64,000 bases of DNA from Bordetella sp. FB-8 (GTDB lineage: Bacteria > Pseudomonadota > Gammaproteobacteria > Burkholderiales > Burkholderiaceae_B). Within the stretch, counting starts at the first letter, position 1. Every line of letters begins with the position of its first letter. The translations under genes and the position numbers were made by a program. Below are positions 59,799 through 64,000 of the stretch, in pieces. The stretch is taken from assembly GCF_000382185.1 (NCBI RefSeq), contig NZ_KB907784.1, positions 3,814,597 through 3,878,596 of the forward strand, read 5' to 3'. The notes below the pieces were generated by a model, which did no database searches, was not told the origin of the DNA, and was given only the letters and a program-made list of their open reading frames with translations.

Positions 59799-61094
59799 AT
59801 GAAAGAGTTCAAAACTTACCCCGTCGAGATCGCTCTTGGCGGGGATACCAAAACCTATTCGCCGGCGTTTCAGCAAGAGGAACAGTTTGCCGAAGGCTGG
59901 AAGAAGGTGCTTGTGATGTCGCATGGCAAGGCCGTGCTTCGTTGCTTGTGTGCTGGTGAAGGCGAAAAGCGCTTATCGATTCACAGTATTGCGGCAATCG
60001 ACAAATTCCATCTGGCTCGCTTTCCAGACACCGGCCCCGAACATGCGGAAGACTGTGTGTTCTGGGGAGCTGATCCGAAGGCCTCAGGAATGGGTGCCTA
60101 CCGCCGCGGCGTGGTCGAAGAGTTGGACGACGGGAATACGAAAATCAAACTCAAGATCGGCCTGCAGCAGCGCTCGACCAAGGCGCCAGAGGATGCGGAG
60201 CAATCTGAGGCAAAGTCGGCACAAGCGAACCGCAAGCCTGGCCAGACCAGCATGTCGCTTCTTGGGCTGCTGCATTTCCTCTGGACGCAGGCGGGCTTGA
60301 ACACATGGTCGCCAGGGAAAGACAAGAGGACGATGGGCCTGGTCCACTATCACCTGCAGCGCGTAGCCACCAGCACTTATGCAGGTCGCATCAAGTTGTC
60401 GCAGAACCTCTTGATCGGTGCGCCGGCCGGTGGCAAGCAAGCGGTGGTAAACGAAGCCAAGAGTCGAGCAGCCAGCACTGAGCGCCGCCGCCTGGTCGTG
60501 ATCGCGCCACTGGCCAAGCATCACGAGGAATCGGAGACGGCGTCGACCTTGCCGATCTCGACCTACCACGGAATTCCGCACCTGCTAATGAGCACGGAAA
60601 TCTGGGATGTGCTTCAGAAGCGGTTCTCGCGCGAAATCAACGCCTGGCGATCGGGAAACCCTTCGATCGTCATCGTCCAGACGGATCCGCCCAAGTCCTC
60701 AGGCGGAAACACGACGGCCCAGGTCGTCGACGTCTCGCTGATGTCGGTATCGCAGGACTGGATCCCCGTCGATTCCAGCTTCGAAGTACTGGTCGCAGAG
60801 AAGTTGGTTGCTGAACAACGGCGTTTCGAGAAGCCACTGCGCTTCGATGCCGACGACGTGACATTTCCCGATTTCTGGCTCAAGGATGTCGGGGCTCCGA
60901 TGCCCATGGAAGTCTGGGGGATGACCTCGGCTGATTACCAGTCGCGTAAGGCCGAGAAGTCGGCCTACTACGACGAAACCTACGGAAAGGACGGCTGGTG
61001 GTCCTGGAACGGTGCGATTGGGGACGATCTGCCGGATTTTCCGTCCTCGCTTAGCCAGGCTCCCAACGATCCCGCTATTGGAGGTTCACCATGA
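59799..61094 (+). CDS. DUF1173 protein
   Basis: A 431-residue protein with the N-terminal DUF1173 pattern: KAVLRCLCAGEGEKRLSIHSI and FPDTGPEHAEDCVFWG (a Cys/His cluster that may bind metal), then a long region with LLGLLHFLWTQAGLNTWSPG and repeated acidic/aromatic stretches near the C terminus (WWSWNGAIGDD). The family is found on conjugative plasmids and integrative elements; function unknown. ATG 59799 has GGGAAA upstream. It overlaps the next gene by ATGA. Confidence 0.8.
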   Translation: MKEFKTYPVEIALGGDTKTYSPAFQQEEQFAEGWKKVLVMSHGKAVLRCLCAGEGEKRLSIHSIAAIDKFHLARFPDTGPEHAEDCVFWGADPKASGMGAYRRGVVEELDDGNTKIKLKIGLQQRSTKAPEDAEQSEAKSAQANRKPGQTSMSLLGLLHFLWTQAGLNTWSPGKDKRTMGLVHYHLQRVATSTYAGRIKLSQNLLIGAPAGGKQAVVNEAKSRAASTERRRLVVIAPLAKHHEESETASTLPISTYHGIPHLLMSTEIWDVLQKRFSREINAWRSGNPSIVIVQTDPPKSSGGNTTAQVVDVSLMSVSQDWIPVDSSFEVLVAEKLVAEQRRFEKPLRFDADDVTFPDFWLKDVGAPMPMEVWGMTSADYQSRKAEKSAYYDETYGKDGWWSWNGAIGDDLPDFPSSLSQAPNDPAIGGSP

Positions 61095-61507
61095 AGTCGC
61101 AGTCTTCCATGAACCCTCCCGCGCGCTATATCCGAATGGGAAAGGCGCCTGCCTATTTGGGCATGTGCCGTGCGGTATTCAACAAGACTGTTCGTCCTTT
61201 TTTAACCGAGCTACCCATCGGCAAACAAGGTATCGCGTTTGATCGTGAACAGCTAGATGAATGGGCAACCTGGTTCCGTCAATCTCATGAGGCACAACAA
61301 ATTGACAAGCGCAGCTCCGCGGGTAACGATATCCCTCGCAGCGAGCGCCGCCATAGTCTCGGAGCATCAAAACTATGGGGCAAAAAACAATCCCAGGCCT
61401 TCTATTCAGGAAAGGCATCTGGCACATCGATAAACAGGTCCGAAACTTTGGACGCCTTTGCGAAAGCACTGGAACGGGCGACCGGCAAGAAGCCGAAGCC
61501 TATCTAA
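61091..61507 (+). CDS. xis: Excisionase-like DNA-binding protein
   Basis: A 138-residue basic protein. Residues about 13-60 (YIRMGKAPAYLGMCRAVFN ... LPIGKQGIAFDREQLDEWA) resemble the winged-helix fold of AlpA/excisionase proteins, which bend DNA at attachment sites. The C terminus is rich in Lys/Ser. It overlaps the integrase gene by 133 bp in a different frame. Most likely the recombination directionality factor, but this is inferred from position and fold pattern. Confidence 0.65.
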   Translation: MKSQSSMNPPARYIRMGKAPAYLGMCRAVFNKTVRPFLTELPIGKQGIAFDREQLDEWATWFRQSHEAQQIDKRSSAGNDIPRSERRHSLGASKLWGKKQSQAFYSGKASGTSINRSETLDAFAKALERATGKKPKPI

Positions 61508-62523
61508 TCCGGCGCTTAGAAGGAATCCGAAAGGAAACGGTTTTCGGTGTTCGCCAGCGCCGGCTCTGGCGAGAAGCCGCAACCCGATTTCTGGAGGAAT
61601 ACGCACATCAGCCTTCCATAGCCCACAGCGCAATCTTCTTAAAGCAGCTCGACCCCTATATCGGGGATTTGTTCATTCATGAGATCGATGATGAAGCTTT
61701 GCAGCCCTATATCGAAGACAGGCGCGAACAGGGCAGAGCGCCGCGGACGATCAACATCGCTTTGCAACGGGTGGTACGGATTTTGAATCTGGCCTCGCGC
61801 AAGTGGCGGGATGATCAGAAGCGCCCCTGGCTTGACGCAGTACCGATGATTGAAATGCTTGACGAAAAATCAACGCAACGACTGCCCTACCCGCTGTCAT
61901 GGGAGGAACAGGCCGTTTTTTTTGCTGAGCTACCAGATCATCTGTCGAAGATGGCCCTGTACAAAGTCAACACCGGCAGCAGAGAGCAGGAAGTCTGCAA
62001 ACTGAACTGGAATTGGGAGATCCCCGTTCCCGAGTTGAATACCAGCGTTTTTCTCATCCCTGCCAATTTTGGCGGTAGGTCGGAAACTGCTGGGGTGAAG
62101 AATCGGGAAGATCGCTTGGTCGTGCTGAACGAGGTGGCTCGTTCCATCATTGAAGGCCAACGAGGTATTGATGAAGACTGGGTGTTCCCTTACGACGGAT
62201 CGCCTTTGCACAGGATGAACGATACGGCTTGGAAAAATGCCCGCAAAAGAGCCGCCGCACGATGGGAGAAGGAGAAAAGGCAACCCGCGCATTGGGGGTT
62301 TGCTCATTTGCGAGTCCACGACCTGAAGCATACATATGGCCGGCGCCTACGGGCTGCCGATGTGCCGGAAGAGGATCGCAAGTCGCTACTGGGGCATACG
62401 GACGGTAGCGTTACTTCCCACTATTCATCCGCAGAGCTGGCCAAGTTGATCGATTACTCAAATCGTGTCGCGCTAACGGATACCCGAAGCCCGTCACTGA
62501 CCATTCTGAAAAGGAGAGCGTGA
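61375..62523 (+). CDS. int: Tyrosine-type site-specific integrase
   Basis: A 382-residue integrase: N-terminal arm/core-binding domain (about 1-160), then catalytic residues Arg in NTGSREQEVCKL (about 203), His-x-x-His region VHDLKHTYGRRLRAA (about 319-333), GHTDGSVTSHYS with the nucleophilic Tyr at about 351. It lies next to the 3' end of tRNA-Pro and should integrate the element there. A tiny frame follows at 62523-62558 (MKKSRKSPAKK) overlapping its stop. Confidence 0.95.
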   Translation: MGQKTIPGLLFRKGIWHIDKQVRNFGRLCESTGTGDRQEAEAYLIRRLEGIRKETVFGVRQRRLWREAATRFLEEYAHQPSIAHSAIFLKQLDPYIGDLFIHEIDDEALQPYIEDRREQGRAPRTINIALQRVVRILNLASRKWRDDQKRPWLDAVPMIEMLDEKSTQRLPYPLSWEEQAVFFAELPDHLSKMALYKVNTGSREQEVCKLNWNWEIPVPELNTSVFLIPANFGGRSETAGVKNREDRLVVLNEVARSIIEGQRGIDEDWVFPYDGSPLHRMNDTAWKNARKRAAARWEKEKRQPAHWGFAHLRVHDLKHTYGRRLRAADVPEEDRKSLLGHTDGSVTSHYSSAELAKLIDYSNRVALTDTRSPSLTILKRRA

Positions 62524-62556
62524 TGAAAAAGTCCCGCAAAAGTCCCGCAAAGAAAT

Positions 62557-62590
62557 AAGGGAGTTAGTGACTACTATCACTAACTCCCTT
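62557..62590. terminator. Perfect 14-bp inverted repeat between integrase and tRNA
   Basis: AAGGGAGTTAGTGA-6-TCACTAACTCCCTT. It can terminate transcription from either side and lies against the probable attachment site. The T-run is minimal, so a role in recombination is also possible. Confidence 0.65.
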
Positions 62591-62598
62591 GGTACTAC

Positions 62599-62677
<79 letters not shown>

Positions 62678-62725
62678 AGAACGAAACTATAGCATAAATT
62701 GTGTACGGTACTCAAACGCCAAGGT

Positions 62726-63124
62726 TCACGAATCCGACTTCGACGCCTGGCCCAGGATATCGGCGATCTGCGTCAGTTCCGCGCGCAGCGCTTGCAGTTC
62801 GCCAGGGCTCAGGCGCACCGCGGCATCCGGATCATTCACCGCGGTATCGCCACGCGTGTCACCCAGGCGGTTGCGCGCGCCGCTGATGGTGAAACCCTGT
62901 TCGTACAGCAAAGAACGGATACGGCGAATAAGCAGCACCTCATGGTGCTGGTAGTAGCGCCGGTTGCCGCGCCGCTTGACCGGCTTGAGCTGGGTAAATT
63001 CCTGCTCCCAATAGCGCAGCACGTGCGGTTTGACGCCGCAAAGATCGCTGACTTCGCCGATCGTGAAATAGCGCTTGGCAGGGATGGGAGGCAGCACGAC
63101 CTCGATGTTTTCAGGACGGGGCAT
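62726..63124 (-). CDS. MerR-family transcriptional regulator next to ihfA
   Basis: A 132-residue regulator with a MerR helix-turn-helix (YFTIGEVSDLCGVKPHVLRYWEQEF) and a short helical C terminus without metal-binding cysteines. This gene conservedly follows ihfA in beta- and gammaproteobacteria. 8 bp after the ihfA stop. Confidence 0.9.
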   Translation of the reverse strand: MPRPENIEVVLPPIPAKRYFTIGEVSDLCGVKPHVLRYWEQEFTQLKPVKRRGNRRYYQHHEVLLIRRIRSLLYEQGFTISGARNRLGDTRGDTAVNDPDAAVRLSPGELQALRAELTQIADILGQASKSDS

Positions 63125-63132
63125 GGGAAGGA

Positions 63133-63468
63133 TTATGCCTCTTCATCAAGACCGAGTTCGTCCTCGGCGGGTGCCTGCTCGACCACGCTCTTGAGTTTCT
63201 GGCTGGCGTGGAAAGTGACCACGCGCCGCGCCGCGATGGGAATGGTCTCGCCCGTCTTGGGGTTGCGACCTGGACGCGGGGGCTTGTCGCGCACCTGAAA
63301 GTTGCCAAAGCCCGAGAGCTTGACCGAGTCGCCACGGGCCAGGGCCTCGCGGATTTCTTGGAAGAAAGTATCGACGATGTCCTTGGCTTCACGCTTGTTC
63401 AAGCCGACCCGCTCGAAGAGCAGTTCAGCCAGTTCAGCCTTGGTGAGCGTGCGCGGTTCGGCAAGCAT
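63133..63468 (-). CDS. ihfA: Integration host factor alpha subunit
   Basis: A 111-residue IHF-alpha: [26 protein letters not shown] at the start, the DNA-intercalating arm with RNPKTGE, and the C-terminal [11 protein letters not shown]. Very similar in pattern to Bordetella IhfA. ATG 63468 preceded by AGGGG. Downstream of pheT as usual. IHF is often needed by integrases like the one next door. Confidence 0.96.
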   Translation of the reverse strand: MLAEPRTLTKAELAELLFERVGLNKREAKDIVDTFFQEIREALARGDSVKLSGFGNFQVRDKPPRPGRNPKTGETIPIAARRVVTFHASQKLKSVVEQAPAEDELGLDEEA

Positions 63469-63506
63469 TGGATCCCCTATGTTCTTGTATCGACACGTGC
63501 TCTGGA

Positions 63507-64000
63507 TCAATCCCGCAGCCGCGCGCCGTGCGCAGCCGACAAGGCCTGCAGCAGGCGCGCCATACATTCGGACACGCGTGCTTCGTCCAGCGTGACTTCA
63601 GTGTCTTGCAGCCAGAAGCGGAAGGCAAGGCTTTTCTCGGCTGCGGCCGGGCCGTCCTGGTGCTTCTCGCGCCACACGTCAAACAGGCGTACGTCGCGCA
63701 CCAGCGCGAGCTTTGCATCGGCCTTGACTGCCTTGGCCACGGCATCCAGAAGCGCCTGGGCCGGTGTCTCGGCCTTGACCCACAAGGCCAGATCACGCAA
63801 CACCACGGGCTGGCGCGAAATCTCACCCACCGCGGGCATGACGCCGGCCTGCAGCGCGGCGACATCCAGCTCGAACACCACGGGTGCGTGCGCCAGCTCG
63901 GCCTGCTGCGCCCAGCGCGGATGCAGCTCGCCTATCCAGCCCACGGCCTGGCCGTCCAACTCGATGCGGGCGCTGCGTCCGGGATGCAGCGCGGGATGCC
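63507..64000 (-). CDS. pheT: Phenylalanyl-tRNA synthetase beta subunit, C-terminal part
   Basis: Runs off the right edge (5' part missing). Visible: the B-domain end [25 protein letters not shown] and the FDX-ACB anticodon-binding domain [27 protein letters not shown] ... [22 protein letters not shown]. Subunit of the enzyme that charges tRNA-Phe. Marks undisturbed chromosome. Confidence 0.95.
   Translation of the reverse strand, partial: HPALHPGRSARIELDGQAVGWIGELHPRWAQQAELAHAPVVFELDVAALQAGVMPAVGEISRQPVVLRDLALWVKAETPAQALLDAVAKAVKADAKLALVRDVRLFDVWREKHQDGPAAAEKSLAFRFWLQDTEVTLDEARVSECMARLLQALSAAHGARLRD

Overview
The window is from a betaproteobacterium, most likely of the order Burkholderiales, family Alcaligenaceae (Bordetella/Achromobacter-like). 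The last 1.4 kb is ordinary chromosome on the minus strand: the 3' part of pheT, ihfA, a MerR-type gene, and a tRNA-Pro(GGG). Nearly everything to the left appears to be an integrative and conjugative or mobilisable element. Its tyrosine integrase (61375-62523) ends about 75 bp from the 3' end of that tRNA. The left end of the element and any type IV secretion genes lie outside the window.

Layout. (1) 0.2-7.8 kb, plus strand: an IncW/IncN-like mobilisation block (StbB- and StbC-like proteins, TrwB-type coupling protein, TrwC-type MobF relaxase), then small proteins and a secreted DNA/RNA nuclease. (2) 7.8-11.1 kb: a broken transporter gene, a complete 820-bp IS5-family insertion, and a mercury uptake module (merR, merT, merP, a GDCCVxC protein, a methyltransferase) with no merA. 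(3) 11.4-16.4 kb: a run of secreted and membrane proteins (Asp-box propeller, cytochrome c, DsbD-like protein split into two genes, DUF411, Met-rich protein, two small membrane proteins) that looks like periplasmic copper and thiol chemistry. (4) 16.5-19.3 kb: cadR/cadA. (5) 19.3-23.4 kb: a group II intron relic, an exported methyltransferase, and a secreted YVTN propeller plus creatininase-family pair. (6) 23.7-31.3 kb: a very GC-rich metal-type RND efflux operon with its own two-component system. (7) 31.3-40.4 kb: a frameshifted ISL3 element, copSR divergent from copABCD, and an IS3 fragment.

From 40.4 to 50 kb, mostly on the minus strand, lies a plasmid-like block: a large ParB-domain protein, SSB, two DNA methyltransferases, a DUF932 protein and several unknowns. 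Three related nested-hairpin elements of about 160-190 nt (45151-45309, 48851-49039, 50091-50254) sit immediately upstream of ssb, a DNA methyltransferase and the DUF932 gene, all in the same orientation. Their stems are conserved with compensating base changes. They resemble single-strand promoters or structured RNAs of conjugative leading regions and are the most interesting observation here.

From 50.4 to 61.1 kb is the stability and control region. It has two toxin-like genes (a nucleotidyltransferase-fold protein and a Fic protein with a VbhA-like antitoxin) that share the same C-terminal module, an orphan prepilin peptidase, an IncC/KorB-like ParA/ParB pair, a divergent pair of repressors, and DUF192 and DUF1173 proteins. 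Ten perfect copies and one near copy of the IncP-1 KorB operator (TTTAGCSGCTAAA) are scattered here. Three pairs are spaced 23 or 46 bp apart. KorB therefore probably partitions the element and also silences this whole segment.

In function, the element combines IncW-type DNA processing, IncP-type partition and regulation, tRNA-directed integration, and a large payload of mercury, cadmium/lead/zinc, copper and other heavy-metal resistance genes acquired in pieces, as shown by IS remnants and shifts in base composition.
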